Numbered from the stretch's first letter, positions 8,413 to 16,355 are shown. The stretch is 64,000 nt of DNA from Scatosoma sp045650185 (GCA_045650185.1 JAZRQY010000005.1:1-64000), one strand, 5' to 3'. The notes: generated by a model not told the origin, from the letters alone. Made by a program: numbers and translations.

Positions 8413-8487
8413 GGCCCGTTGGTCAAGCGGTTAAGACACCACCCTTTCACGGTGGTAACATGGGTTCGAGTCCCGTACGGGTCACCA
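8413..8487 (+). tRNA. tRNA-Glu (anticodon TTC), copy 1
   Basis: 75 nt with the CCA end encoded. The acceptor stem GGCCCGT/ACGGGTC, anticodon stem CACCACC..GGTGGT with loop CTTTCAC, and T arm GGGTTCGAGTCCC are all intact. It is identical over its full length to the tRNA at 37194-37268. Its 3' end is the apparent anchor of the repeat array that follows. Confidence 0.96.
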
Positions 8488-8490
8488 GCA
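8472..8490 (+). repeat. tRNA-Glu 3'-end repeat, copy in the functional tRNA
   Basis: CCCGTACGGGTCACCAGCA, the last part of the T arm, acceptor strand, CCA and three bases. The identical 19-mer occurs at 8629-8647 and 37253-37271; shorter pieces are at 9602-9612 and 10912-10924. These look like attachment-site copies. Confidence 0.8.
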
Positions 8491-8522
8491 AACGGCACAC
8501 CTCAATGGTGTGCCGTTTTGCT
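8485..8522 (+). terminator. Terminator of tRNA-Glu copy 1
   Basis: The CAGCA that follows the tRNA starts a long hairpin: CAGCAAACGGCACACC pairs with GGTGTGCCGTTTTGCTG around TCAAT. The same CAGCA-stem-TTTTGCTG design recurs after the other tRNA-Glu 3'-end copies but with different stems. Confidence 0.8.
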
Positions 8523-8647
8523 GTATGTGGCCCCGTACGGGAAGGGCGACGAACCCATCGGGTTCGGAAATTACCCATCAGGGGAATTTCTTTGCCGAGG
8601 GGCTCCCACTTGCGGGAAACGGCAAGCCCCCGTACGGGTCACCAGCA
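8516..8647 (+). repeat. tRNA-Glu-associated repeat unit R1
   Basis: Starts at the TTTTGCTG end of the terminator, contains the palindromes CCGTACGG and GAACCCATCGGGTTC, then a conserved stretch of about 54 bp with TTGCCG...CGGCAA arms, and ends in the full 19-bp tRNA-Glu 3'-end copy (8629-8647). It is closely matched by unit R3 at 10776-10924. Confidence 0.75.
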
Positions 8648-8649
8648 AC

Positions 8650-8698
8650 AACCTAAATCGAACCCCTCAATTAGAGGGTGGACGGTTTGGGTTGTTTC
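8650..8698 (+). terminator. Terminator-like hairpin after the second tRNA-Glu 3'-end copy
   Basis: AACCTAAATCG..ACCCCTC pairs, with G-U pairs, to GAGGGT..CGGTTTGGGTT. It sits where a terminator would be if a tRNA had ended at 8644, as if it came with a former tRNA junction. Confidence 0.55.
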
Positions 8699-8705
8699 AT
8701 TTTTA

Positions 8706-8735
8706 TTGACATCTTTTCATTTTTTTTGCTATAAT
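8706..8735 (+). promoter_or_regulatory. Promoter of the AT-rich two-gene cassette
   Basis: TTGACA (8706-8711), 18-bp T-rich spacer, TATAAT (8730-8735), then a GAGGG ribosome site before the start at 8755. Confidence 0.75.
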
Positions 8736-8754
8736 ACATATTGAGGGCGATATT

Positions 8755-9201
8755 ATGACTTATATAGAAATTCAAGATAAATTAAATATTTTAATTGGAC
8801 AAAAGTTAACCGATATATTAACCGCTTGTGAAATGTTATGTTTTTACTTTGATAAAAGCGACGGCATACATTCGTTATGCCTTACAAGAATTAGAAAAAA
8901 TGAAGATATTTTATTTACGACTTTTGATTATCAAAATTGGGATGAAGAAATAGATACTAATAATGACGAATGGTATCATTTAAATAGATTTAAAAATGAT
9001 ATCATTGGCGGGATAGTTACTACCGTAAAAGTAACACCCTCGAAAGATTTGATTTTACATCTTGATAATGAAGTTATCATTGAATTTTTTATAGCCAACG
9101 GATATTTTCATTTTGGCGAAGATAATGAGCAATGGCGATATATGAGTGCCGATAAAAATCATATCGTTATAAATAGTAAAAGCGTAGAGGTGTACGAATG
9201 A
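8755..9201 (+). CDS. Hypothetical protein, first gene of the AT-rich cassette
   Basis: A 148-residue acidic soluble protein that I do not recognise. It has no signal peptide or membrane segment; the predicted pattern is mostly alternating beta-like stretches (ILFTTFDYQNW, GGIVTTVKVTP, LILHLDNEVIIEFF). Base composition is far more AT-rich than the neighbouring chromosome, suggesting a foreign origin. It has its own promoter and overlaps the next gene by four bases (ATGA). Small acidic proteins in such pairs are sometimes immunity proteins of polymorphic toxins, but no toxin is present, so that is only a guess. Confidence 0.75.
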   Translation: MTYIEIQDKLNILIGQKLTDILTACEMLCFYFDKSDGIHSLCLTRIRKNEDILFTTFDYQNWDEEIDTNNDEWYHLNRFKNDIIGGIVTTVKVTPSKDLILHLDNEVIIEFFIANGYFHFGEDNEQWRYMSADKNHIVINSKSVEVYE

Positions 9202-9578
9202 GCGAAAATGTGAAAAACGACGATTGGAGAATAAAAGGGAATGAAGATTATTTGAATAATCTTATACTATATAAAGTTGTGTTCCCCGACTTTTGGAAAA
9301 AATCCTATGCTTTAAAAAACAAATTTTATCAAATGATAAAGGCGGACGGGGAAAGTTGGGTAAATAGCGGTCACGCAGGAAAAGAATTTCTTAAGGGTGA
9401 AAAAATACAACATTTTTGGCACGAACACTGCGAGCTTTGTTGGGAGAAAGCAGTAACAGATAAAAATAGTACGTTTTATTGTACCGAAAATTTTAAGCGT
9501 TGGATTTGCGAAGAATGTTTTGAAGATTTTAAAAGTAAGTTCCATTGGGCAATAAAGCCGATGGAAGATTTGTTATAA
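9198..9578 (+). CDS. Hypothetical protein with Cys/His cluster, second gene of the AT-rich cassette
   Basis: A 126-residue soluble protein with a probable zinc-binding region in its C-terminal half: HEHCELCW, then FYCTEN, then WICEECFEDF, giving the spacing C-x2-C ... C ... C-x2-C plus histidines. I recall similar uncharacterised proteins in Clostridia but no assigned function. It overlaps the first cassette gene by four bases and is probably translationally coupled to it. Its AT-rich composition matches that gene, and both lie between copies of the tRNA-Glu 3' end. An immunity or antitoxin role is possible but not supported by a partner in the window. Confidence 0.75.
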   Translation: MSENVKNDDWRIKGNEDYLNNLILYKVVFPDFWKKSYALKNKFYQMIKADGESWVNSGHAGKEFLKGEKIQHFWHEHCELCWEKAVTDKNSTFYCTENFKRWICEECFEDFKSKFHWAIKPMEDLL

Positions 9579-9601
9579 AGATTCAATTTAGGCTGGTTAA
9601 A

Positions 9602-9720
9602 GGTCACCAGCAAAAAGGATAGGCAAAACGCCTATCCTTTTTTGCTGTATGTGCCCTGTACGGATTGACTTGAACCCATCGGGTTCGCGCGAGGAGTTTT
9701 GCCCCGCAAAACGGCTCTTT
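9602..9720 (+). repeat. tRNA-Glu-associated repeat unit R2 (partial)
   Basis: Starts with an 11-bp piece of the tRNA-Glu 3' end (GGTCACCAGCA, 9602-9612), then a perfect 17-bp hairpin (CAGCAAAAAGGATAGGC with GCCTATCCTTTTTGCTG), then TATGTGCCCTGTACGG and GAACCCATCGGGTTC as in unit R1. The remainder up to 9790 diverges; no gene is seen in it. Confidence 0.65.
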
Positions 9721-9792
9721 TCGCACAAGGCGCGGTATCCCTTGTGCTCGGTCATCGCAAACGCGGACATATGCGTTTGCTCATCTCGTCCC

Positions 9793-9875
9793 TCAAATCC
9801 GCCTAGACTTACACTAAAAACAAACCGCACCCCGTTTAGGGATGCGGTTTGTTTGGAGCTACTAGGCGGATTTGA
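9793..9875. repeat. Inverted repeat of tRNA-Thr 3' sequence around a terminator
   Basis: TCAAATCCGCCTAG (9793-9806) and its exact reverse complement CTAGGCGGATTTGA (9862-9875) flank a terminator hairpin (CAAACCGCA..TGCGGTTTG, 9820-9852). Both arms match the T-arm and acceptor region of the intact tRNA-Thr at 37741-37816. Confidence 0.7.
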
Positions 9876-9878
9876 ACC
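9816..9878 (-). pseudogene. Remnant of a tRNA-Thr 3' end and its terminator
   Basis: This 63-bp stretch matches 37703-37765 with two differences. It covers the last 25 nt of tRNA-Thr (9854-9878) and its downstream terminator. The rest of the tRNA is missing: the match stops abruptly after GGATTTGAACC. Its orientation matches the intact gene, as expected for an attachment-site remnant left by integration into a tRNA 3' end. The 200 bp that follow (9879-10078) hold no gene I can support; a small dyad AACCCCTT..AAGGGATT lies near 9896-9918. Confidence 0.75.
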
Positions 9879-10078
9879 AATCTTGCACTATCTAAACCCC
9901 TTTATTTGTAAGGGATTCAGCGTATATTCACTAATCGATCACCTATTCTTGACCGCTCCTATAAACTCCATTCTTTTTATCCAGCTTAACTTTTGTTTAT
10001 TTTACGAGAGATTTAATAATTTCCGATTTTACTTTTCTGTACAGTTTTACAATAATTCTTTATAGCCTGATTCTATTG

Positions 10079-10747
10079 TTATCTTTTCGACAAAACGGAA
10101 TTCTCATACTCCTCTATTACAGAGTAAAGCTCATCATCAGTAGGAACTTTACATACAGCACAATATTCATTCCAAATATCCCCAAAAGGCAATACTTTTA
10201 CCGCTTCTTGCGCTATCATAAGCTCGGTAAACTTCGCTTTATCTTGAAGTTCTTTCAACTTCTCATTCGGCGTGAGCATTGCAAACAACAACGCTTTTTG
10301 CCAACTTCTAAAGCCCACCGCCCAACTAGAAATACGGTTGATACTTGCATCAAAATAGTCAAGCGCCATATATACTCTATCGATCGCATTGCAACGAACA
10401 ATTTCTTTTGCCATTTCTTTCGTTTCATCGTCAAATAAAACGGAATGGTCAGAATCCCAACGAATCGGTCTTGTGATATGTAAAGCAATTTCCGGAAAGA
10501 ATGCGAGCAGTGCCGGAATTTTATCCGACACCACTTCCGTAGGATGATAATGTCCGTTATCCATAAGCGGTAAACAACCTTCGTGCATTGCCGCAAAACT
10601 CAAAGCAAACTCTGCGCTTCCCACCGTATAGGCTTCCACTCCTATCCCAAAGACTTTGGATTCGATACAAGGCTTTACAAGCGATTTATCAAACGGCTCT
10701 GAAAGAATTTCTTCAATACTTTCTTTAGGCTTATTAACGCTCGCCCG
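10079..10747 (-). pseudogene. rhaA: L-rhamnose isomerase, C-terminal half only
   Basis: About 222 codons matching the C-terminal half of L-rhamnose isomerase, which converts L-rhamnose to L-rhamnulose. Recognisable blocks are FGIGVEAYTVGS, MDNGHYHPTEVVSDKI, HITRPIRWDSDH, DETKEMAKEIVR and ALDYFDASINRI, which carry the metal-binding histidine and aspartates. The family is about 420 residues, so roughly 200 N-terminal residues are absent. At 10748 the homology stops precisely at the hairpin of repeat unit R3; the open frame continues upstream through the repeat but that part is not rhamnose isomerase. No promoter or start fits. It is most likely a gene cut by integration or recombination. The terminal frame is intact, so the event may be recent. 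Confidence 0.85.
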
Positions 10748-10924
10748 AAAAAAGCACACCATATTCGGTGTGCTTTTTTGCTGCCACCCGTACGCCTTGG
10801 GGCGAACCCATCGGGTGACGCTCATTCTTCGCTATTCCGTCGCTTTGCTCCTTGCGGAAAATCTTTGATTTTCTTTGCCGAGGGCCTCCCACTTATAGGA
10901 AACGGCAAGCCCCCGTACGGGTCA
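10748..10924 (+). repeat. tRNA-Glu-associated repeat unit R3
   Basis: Begins with a hairpin (AAAAAAGCACACC with GGTGTGCTTTTTT, then GCTG), followed by CCCGTACG, GAACCCATCGGG, and the conserved block TTTCTTTGCCGAGGG..CTCCCACTT...GGAAACGGCAAG that ends in a 13-bp tRNA-Glu 3'-end piece, CCCGTACGGGTCA (10912-10924). It matches R1 with few differences over the last 54 bp. Its left edge truncates the rhamnose isomerase gene. Confidence 0.75.
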
Positions 10925-10926
10925 TC

Positions 10927-11110
10927 TTTTTGCTTGCATGAATGCATAAAATTTTGCCCGTTTTTCTGTTTTATTCCGCGTTTTAGGACAGTAATTTGGA
11001 CAGCATTTCTATCAAAAAGACCGAGTAGAACATTCCCGTTCCACTCGGTCTTTTTTTCTTAAATTATTCACCTCTACAGCTTCATTCCATACCTGCCCCT
11101 GCCATTTTAT
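10927..11110 (+). repeat. Left copy of the sequence that normally follows tRNA-Glu
   Basis: About 184 bp that aligns with 37308-37490, the sequence downstream of tRNA-Glu copy 2, including TTTTTGCTTGCAT, the AGGACAG.AATTTGGACAGCATTT stretch and a terminator hairpin (11014-11055, AAAAAGACCGAGT with ACTCGGTCTTTTT). The right copy's hairpin loop differs. These are direct repeats bracketing the carbohydrate island. Confidence 0.8.
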
Positions 11111-11209
11111 CCAAAAAAACATTTGTATAGAACAAATTATTGCTCTTTTAAGGATTTTAAAAACTCTTTGGATAAACGATTCAAATTTTAAAAGCAGATT
11201 TTTAATATT

Positions 11210-11244
11210 AAAAAACCCCGTAGAAATGGCAACTCCTACGGGGT
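11210..11244 (-). terminator. Terminator at the end of the large minus-strand island operon
   Basis: On the minus strand ACCCCGTAG pairs with CTACGGGGT and is followed by TTTTTT. It comes directly after the oxidoreductase-like gene that ends at 11252. Confidence 0.85.
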
Positions 11245-11251
11245 CAAATCT

Positions 11252-12493
11252 TTACATCTCAAAACAATCCACAGTCTTTCTCGTCTTATATTTACCGCGT
11301 GTAAAATCGGGGCATTCTACGGGCGTAGAACCGTTTGCGATGGATTGTTCGGACAGCGCCGTTACGCTCATCCACGTTACCGCTTCGTACACGTCTATTT
11401 CCATAGGAATTTTTTCTTTCAAGCAACGGAAGAAATGTTTTAACATAACATAATCCATTCCGCCGTGGCCTGCCTTTAACTGCTCTGGCGTGATATTCTT
11501 CCAATCATCTGGCAAATATTCTTTATACTCGTCTTGATTAAAAAATACGTCCTTATACTTCGTTGATTCGTGGTTATACTTTCCATCGTCCAAAACCACG
11601 CTTTCCGTCGTTTGGCTATAAAATCCTTTCGTTCCGCTTACCGTTAACCCTCTTTCATATAAACGAGGCAGGGTAGTATCCAGCTTTAAGAAAATCGTTT
11701 CGCCGTTTTCACACTCTATCATCGTCGTTGTAATATCGCCTTGCTTGAATACCCTATCCCCTAATCTATCTCTATATTTAGGATTATTCATTATATATTC
11801 GTGCAAGCCTACCGCCTTCGAGGACATAGATACAAGCTTTGTGAAGCGGTTTCCGCTAGTGATATTCAAAATTTTAGCAATCGGGCCCAGCTGATGAGTC
11901 GGATAGTTTTCGCAGTTATGGTTTGTGTATTCTTCCAAACGGTAATGGTGGGAATCTATCCCCCCTGCGATTTCCTCGCGTAAATCGTGGGCATAATAGC
12001 CTTGACAATAGACAACCTCGCCAAGCAAGCCTTTGCGAACAAGCGACGTCACCAATACCTCATCCTTATTATAACAGCAATTTTCCATAAAGAAAATCGG
12101 CGTGCCCGTTTCCTCGTAACAATCCACAAGTTTCCAGCAATCCTCGATGTTGTGCGTACCGCCTACTTCCATAGCAACGGGAATCCCTGCCCTCATTCCT
12201 TCCAAAGCAACTCGAACGTGCATATCCCAGCTTGTAGAAATGATAATCGCGTCAATATCCGCATTCATTACGTCCTTATAGTCCGTCGTTTTCATGGGCT
12301 CCGGATGGCCGTGCGCAACGATTCTCTCGCTCGCTACGTCTAACCGTTCTTGGTATTTATCGCAAATCGCCGTTACGATTACGTCAGCAGAATTTTTCAG
12401 TACGGTGCCTAAAAGACCGGTATAGCCGTTCGTCATTCCGTATCCCAAGCCACGCTGACCTAATCCTATAAAACCTATTTTCAACTTCTGCAT
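11252..12493 (-). CDS. Gfo/Idh/MocA-type protein resembling GH109 N-acetylgalactosaminidases
   Basis: A 413-residue protein with an N-terminal Rossmann fold (IGFIGLGQRGLGYG) that binds NAD(P). The middle has features I associate with the GH109 glycosidase group: MENCCYNKDE, YYAHDLREEI, and ENYPTHQLGPIAKIL. GH109 enzymes use bound NAD in a redox-type hydrolysis of alpha-N-acetylgalactosaminides; ordinary family members are sugar dehydrogenases. No signal peptide is present, so it should act in the cytoplasm on imported sugar. The start at 12493 has GAGG nine bases upstream; a reading from 12544 lacks one. It is the last gene of a run with SGNH, DUF4091, SASA and ABC transporter genes. The family is certain; the glycosidase activity is inferred. 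Confidence 0.8.
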   Translation of the reverse strand: MQKLKIGFIGLGQRGLGYGMTNGYTGLLGTVLKNSADVIVTAICDKYQERLDVASERIVAHGHPEPMKTTDYKDVMNADIDAIIISTSWDMHVRVALEGMRAGIPVAMEVGGTHNIEDCWKLVDCYEETGTPIFFMENCCYNKDEVLVTSLVRKGLLGEVVYCQGYYAHDLREEIAGGIDSHHYRLEEYTNHNCENYPTHQLGPIAKILNITSGNRFTKLVSMSSKAVGLHEYIMNNPKYRDRLGDRVFKQGDITTTMIECENGETIFLKLDTTLPRLYERGLTVSGTKGFYSQTTESVVLDDGKYNHESTKYKDVFFNQDEYKEYLPDDWKNITPEQLKAGHGGMDYVMLKHFFRCLKEKIPMEIDVYEAVTWMSVTALSEQSIANGSTPVECPDFTRGKYKTRKTVDCFEM

Positions 12494-12568
12494 GATTTTA
12501 CCTCTTCTTTCCCTTATCACATTCTTTCCAAGCAGTTTTTTCAACGCATATCCTTGTTGTAAGCCGCC

Positions 12569-13276
12569 TTATATTTGCAATGCTTTGCAAAGAAGCTCAA
12601 AGATAACTCGATAACCCTTATCGTTTGGATGTAATCCATCTTTTAAATTTTCGTCCACCGTTTCATTTGCAGCCTGCAAATACTCCGTAAACAAATCGAA
12701 TAAGCTTATGAACAAAAATCCTGCCTTTGCATGCGCCGCTTTATAAATGCGATTGATGTCGTCCATGTGGAGAATTCTCCAAAACTCCTGTCCGTCTTGT
12801 TCACAGTTTGGTGAAGCAGGAATATTTGATACAAAAATTACGTTTTTCCCTTTTTCCTGAAAAACATTGTTTAATTGCAAAATACAATTATAGAAGCTTT
12901 CGCCAAATTCCTCGCGCGTTTTTTTCGCACCCGTTTTTTTATCTTGATGGCGATTGTTGGTTCCTATCGTGCAAATAATTAAATCGTCTTCATCGTCCAC
13001 CAACGTATCGAAATGTTGCAGTATGAACTGTATATTCGTTCCCGAGCACGCGTTATTAATGACAATGCAACCGTATTTTTCCTCTACGTATTCCTGAAAC
13101 AATTTCGCCCAACAATATCCGTTGGGATTTCGGGCAAAATCATCTATAATAACCTCTCCATCCGTGGTACAATCCGTACCTCCAACGCCGTGCGTTATGG
13201 AATCTCCTAAAAGCTTTATCCTTGCAATTCTTTTTTCTTTTACGTCTTCGCTTATATTTTGAAAATCGACTTTCAT
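12569..13276 (-). CDS. SGNH/GDSL-type hydrolase
   Basis: A 235-residue esterase-like protein of the SGNH superfamily. Block I is KLLGDSITHG with the nucleophilic serine, block III is TIGTNNR, and block V is DGLHPNDKGY with the Asp-His pair. No signal peptide is visible, so it is predicted to be cytoplasmic. In a carbohydrate operon such enzymes usually remove acetyl groups from sugars, complementing the exported SASA esterase nearby. The specific substrate cannot be read from the sequence. Confidence 0.85.
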   Translation of the reverse strand: MKVDFQNISEDVKEKRIARIKLLGDSITHGVGGTDCTTDGEVIIDDFARNPNGYCWAKLFQEYVEEKYGCIVINNACSGTNIQFILQHFDTLVDDEDDLIICTIGTNNRHQDKKTGAKKTREEFGESFYNCILQLNNVFQEKGKNVIFVSNIPASPNCEQDGQEFWRILHMDDINRIYKAAHAKAGFLFISLFDLFTEYLQAANETVDENLKDGLHPNDKGYRVIFELLCKALQI

Positions 13277-13298
13277 AAGAGCCCCTTAATTTACAATC

Positions 13299-14948
13299 TT
13301 ATAATTGTTGTTTAATCAAAGCATTGATTTTTTCTCTAAACGCCTTATGCGACGCAGCGTCGCGCGGATATACCGTGTACCCGTCCAAACCCCATTCGCC
13401 TAAAAGTGCAATCACCTTTTCTCTACCTATATAGCTTTCCAAAAGTTTCAAAGCTCTATAGTCTTGGAACCCTTCGTTGGTAATTTCAGCGCGCAAGGAT
13501 TTATATACACCCGTTTTGTTCGGGTACACCAAAAAACCGTCACCACTCGGGTATGCGCCATAACCGTCCGTACAGCTATACGGATTGATGCTAATTTGGG
13601 AAAGTATGGAGTTGTAGAAATTGAATCCCCAATGTAAGTACCCGTGCACCCCCGATTTGTACAATTGAAAACCGAGTACGCGCACGCGTTGCGACGGAAA
13701 ATTCAAGAAACGGTTGGAATAGTATTCGCCCGTCGGCTCACAACAATTATATACGAATAAATGTTTCGCGGGATGTTCGGCAAACATTTCATACGCTTTC
13801 AATCCAGTTACGGGAATATCCACAAGCCCCTTTTCGTAAAACTCATAGTGATTCAGAGCGTCCATTATCGGCATGTCGCCGATGTATTTTTTGACCATAT
13901 CACGGCACTTTGCGTAGTTGGGAATCATCGCTTCGTTCGGTTCGTCGGTGAGATGGAAATAACAGCGCTCGCGAATCCCCAATTCGTCGATTACCCCACC
14001 AAGCTTTGCGAAAAACGCCGCTAAAAACGACTGATACCGTTCATCCGTCGCATCCGTATCCCAACCGAATATCCGCTGTTCTTCGCCGTCCACGTCCGCC
14101 ATAATTTTGGGACAATATTTACCGCCCCATTGCGTAAACAAATGCGAGAACTCAATATACTCCACGCCGTTTGCAAGCGCGAAATTAACAAACTTCTTCA
14201 AGTCGGTAAAATCAAATTCGTAACCGTTTTCCGTTTGCTTAACCTTCACGAGTTGCGCGGTTTTGCGCTCATCATTCTGCGCAGTATCCAACGGCGGAGT
14301 GAACAGGGGGACAAGCAACATATTGAACCCACACTCGCGATAGTTTTTTAAGTAATCTGCAAACACAGCGTAAAACTCGTCGGAAAAAAGCGCAACGTCG
14401 TGCGTATTGGAAATACAGTCGTAATGCACCCAGTTCGTCAAACGCAGCTCCGTTTTAGGAAGCATTGCATCAATGACTTCCACCGTATACGAAAGAACGC
14501 CAAGCGAATCACCATTCATACGAAACAGCTCGAACTCCGTTTCATACACGCCTGCCTTACAGTCTTCAGGCAATTCCAAGCTTACCCACACCGCGCGCCA
14601 TTGACCGTACGGCATAGGAATCCCTACTTTTTGAATAGGTACAAGCGGATCGGGAATTAACCCCACTTCGTTGGTTATGCAATAATCGTCGGCAGGATAA
14701 TTGACCACGGACGACGGCGCTAATTCTTCGATACGGAACGTCATATATTTAGCAAGCTCTCCGCGCGCAACAATCGTGCTGTTGTACATACCGCGTGGAG
14801 TTACGGTGCAATAATAGGCAATTTGAAAATGATAGCGTTCATTTTTAAACATTGAGCCTTTATGTTCTTCTAAACTCGGCTCAACCATGGGTAGCACCTT
14901 TTCAAGAGAGCTTACGATTTTACATTGAAATTTTTTCGTTTCGTCCAT
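13299..14948 (-). CDS. DUF4091 / GH123-like glycoside hydrolase
   Basis: About 549 residues. The N-terminal third (to about residue 190) is beta-rich, and the C-terminal part resembles the DUF4091 catalytic barrel, related to glycoside hydrolase family 123 (beta-N-acetylgalactosaminidases acting by substrate assistance). The paired acids expected there are visible in CYFHLTDEPNEA. Other barrel-like motifs are YIEFSHLFTQWGG and GYLHWGFNFYN. There is no signal peptide, so action in the cytoplasm is predicted. The start is ambiguous: 14948 has AAGGAA about 12 bases upstream, 14978 has AGGA too close to it. It stands with a GH109-like gene, so both may act on GalNAc-containing oligosaccharides; this is inference. 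Confidence 0.82.
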   Translation of the reverse strand: MDETKKFQCKIVSSLEKVLPMVEPSLEEHKGSMFKNERYHFQIAYYCTVTPRGMYNSTIVARGELAKYMTFRIEELAPSSVVNYPADDYCITNEVGLIPDPLVPIQKVGIPMPYGQWRAVWVSLELPEDCKAGVYETEFELFRMNGDSLGVLSYTVEVIDAMLPKTELRLTNWVHYDCISNTHDVALFSDEFYAVFADYLKNYRECGFNMLLVPLFTPPLDTAQNDERKTAQLVKVKQTENGYEFDFTDLKKFVNFALANGVEYIEFSHLFTQWGGKYCPKIMADVDGEEQRIFGWDTDATDERYQSFLAAFFAKLGGVIDELGIRERCYFHLTDEPNEAMIPNYAKCRDMVKKYIGDMPIMDALNHYEFYEKGLVDIPVTGLKAYEMFAEHPAKHLFVYNCCEPTGEYYSNRFLNFPSQRVRVLGFQLYKSGVHGYLHWGFNFYNSILSQISINPYSCTDGYGAYPSGDGFLVYPNKTGVYKSLRAEITNEGFQDYRALKLLESYIGREKVIALLGEWGLDGYTVYPRDAASHKAFREKINALIKQQL

Positions 14949-15062
14949 ATATTTTTTGTTTCCTTGAAAATCGTCCATATCCTATCAGCACGTACGGCTG
15001 AAAGGTAAATACTTAAAGAATTTTAATAAATCCGAGAGATACTATCTATTCGATTCTCCCCT

Positions 15063-16355
15063 TTAAACGAACGTAATGTTAACGGTGTGGGCTGCAGAAC
15101 GAGATACACGGAAAGAATTTCCGTTCAAAATCACGTCTATGACTATATCCTCCCCATCCACCAACACTTCAAAAATAGAGGCATTTTCCTCGGGTATAAG
15201 AGTAAAAACGTCATAGGCGCCTTCAATTTTATGGATATAGCGACCGTTTCCAACAACGGTGATGTTCGCCGTCGGCTTAAAACACGCCTCTGCTACGTCC
15301 CGTCCAAGGCACACCATATCGTCCGCCCCAAAATGGTATTTATCGTGACAACCGCTTACAAAAGTCCCCGTTGCAGGATCGACGATCATATAATCATCCG
15401 TTTCCACCGTTTGCACGTAAGGCGCTTCCGATGCCACCCTATCCTGCGCGGCGCGAATGACCTGCACCCCTGCACGAGCAGTGGTACTATCCCAATTAAA
15501 GGTAGGGGCAATTTTACCAATAACGAAAGGCGCTGTTTCCGCATCCAATAACGAAAACTCGCTATATTCCACGCGCAAATCGTTGATTAAACATTTTAAA
15601 TATCTTTCGTAAAGGTTGCCATTCACGGAATTTTGCGCATCCGCTTCGCCTTGCATCCAAAACGTACCCTTTAAGCGAATGGTATAGCCTTCCGCTTCAT
15701 ACATATCCACGGCAGCCGTCAACCAAGAAACAGTCCTGTTGAAAAGAGCCCCAACAGCATACGTACCCGTATATTCCGTGCCATTTACGGTGTACGTACA
15801 CGGGTAGCCCGCACGGTCGTATGCAGGAATTTCGTCAATAGATGGAGGCGTCCAAGTCCCACCCCAACGCTTATTAGAATTGCTTGCAGGAAGATCTATC
15901 AGCGACGTACCACCGTAAGCGCATTTAAAAATGAGCGTATCGTTTTTCGTCAAGTCGTTTTTCGATAAATAATCCGCCAAACCGATCTCCGCCCCAAAAC
16001 GGACAGTATTTTGCCCTTGCCCAAAGCGTAGTTTGGTCTTTTCCGTTCTGTATTCGTTTAATTCGCCACCGCCGTAAAAATAGATATTATCGGCTCGATT
16101 GGTGTCCAACGTATCTTTATTTTCCTCGTCGAGCAAGGACACGTTGGAAATACCAAGCGCGTTCGACTGCCCAAGGATTACGTACATATCCAAAATCTTT
16201 TCGTCCTCATCCTGCGAGGAAGACGAACTTGACGAACTATCCGAAGACCCCCCTCCGTTTGAATCGGTAGAAGAAGAACCTCCCCCACCGCTACCGCAAG
16301 CGGAAAAGCATAAAACGACCATTAAAATAAAGGTCAATAGTGTATATTTTTTCAT
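15063..16355 (-). CDS. Secreted SASA-domain carbohydrate esterase lipoprotein
   Basis: A 430-residue lipoprotein. The signal peptide ends in a lipobox (LCFSAC), followed by a low-complexity Gly/Ser linker (residues about 22-48) that spaces the enzyme from the membrane. The catalytic domain of the sialate O-acetylesterase (SASA) type shows the serine block VILGQSNALG, KCAYGGTSLID, WMQGEADAQ, and the histidine block HDKYHFGADDM. A small beta-rich C-terminal region follows. Family members deacetylate sialic acids or plant sugars such as acetyl-xylan, so the substrate is open. It is 11 bp downstream of the second permease gene, part of the same operon. Confidence 0.87.
   Translation of the reverse strand: MKKYTLLTFILMVVLCFSACGSGGGGSSSTDSNGGGSSDSSSSSSSSQDEDEKILDMYVILGQSNALGISNVSLLDEENKDTLDTNRADNIYFYGGGELNEYRTEKTKLRFGQGQNTVRFGAEIGLADYLSKNDLTKNDTLIFKCAYGGTSLIDLPASNSNKRWGGTWTPPSIDEIPAYDRAGYPCTYTVNGTEYTGTYAVGALFNRTVSWLTAAVDMYEAEGYTIRLKGTFWMQGEADAQNSVNGNLYERYLKCLINDLRVEYSEFSLLDAETAPFVIGKIAPTFNWDSTTARAGVQVIRAAQDRVASEAPYVQTVETDDYMIVDPATGTFVSGCHDKYHFGADDMVCLGRDVAEACFKPTANITVVGNGRYIHKIEGAYDVFTLIPEENASIFEVLVDGEDIVIDVILNGNSFRVSRSAAHTVNITFV

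Noticed and set aside
8419..8744. Open frames of about 95 codons running through tRNA-Glu copy 1 and repeat R1
   Set aside because: They translate a tRNA and its terminator and are not genes.
9879..10078. Possible integrase remnant or recombination site next to the tRNA-Thr remnant
   Set aside because: The sequence has a dyad near 9896-9918, but no translated frame resembles an integrase; evidence is too thin to annotate.
8472..10924. A CRISPR array, suggested by repeated blocks with variable sequence between them
   Set aside because: The repeats are few, of unequal spacing (about 150 to 1300 bp), end in a tRNA 3' end and have no cas genes nearby.
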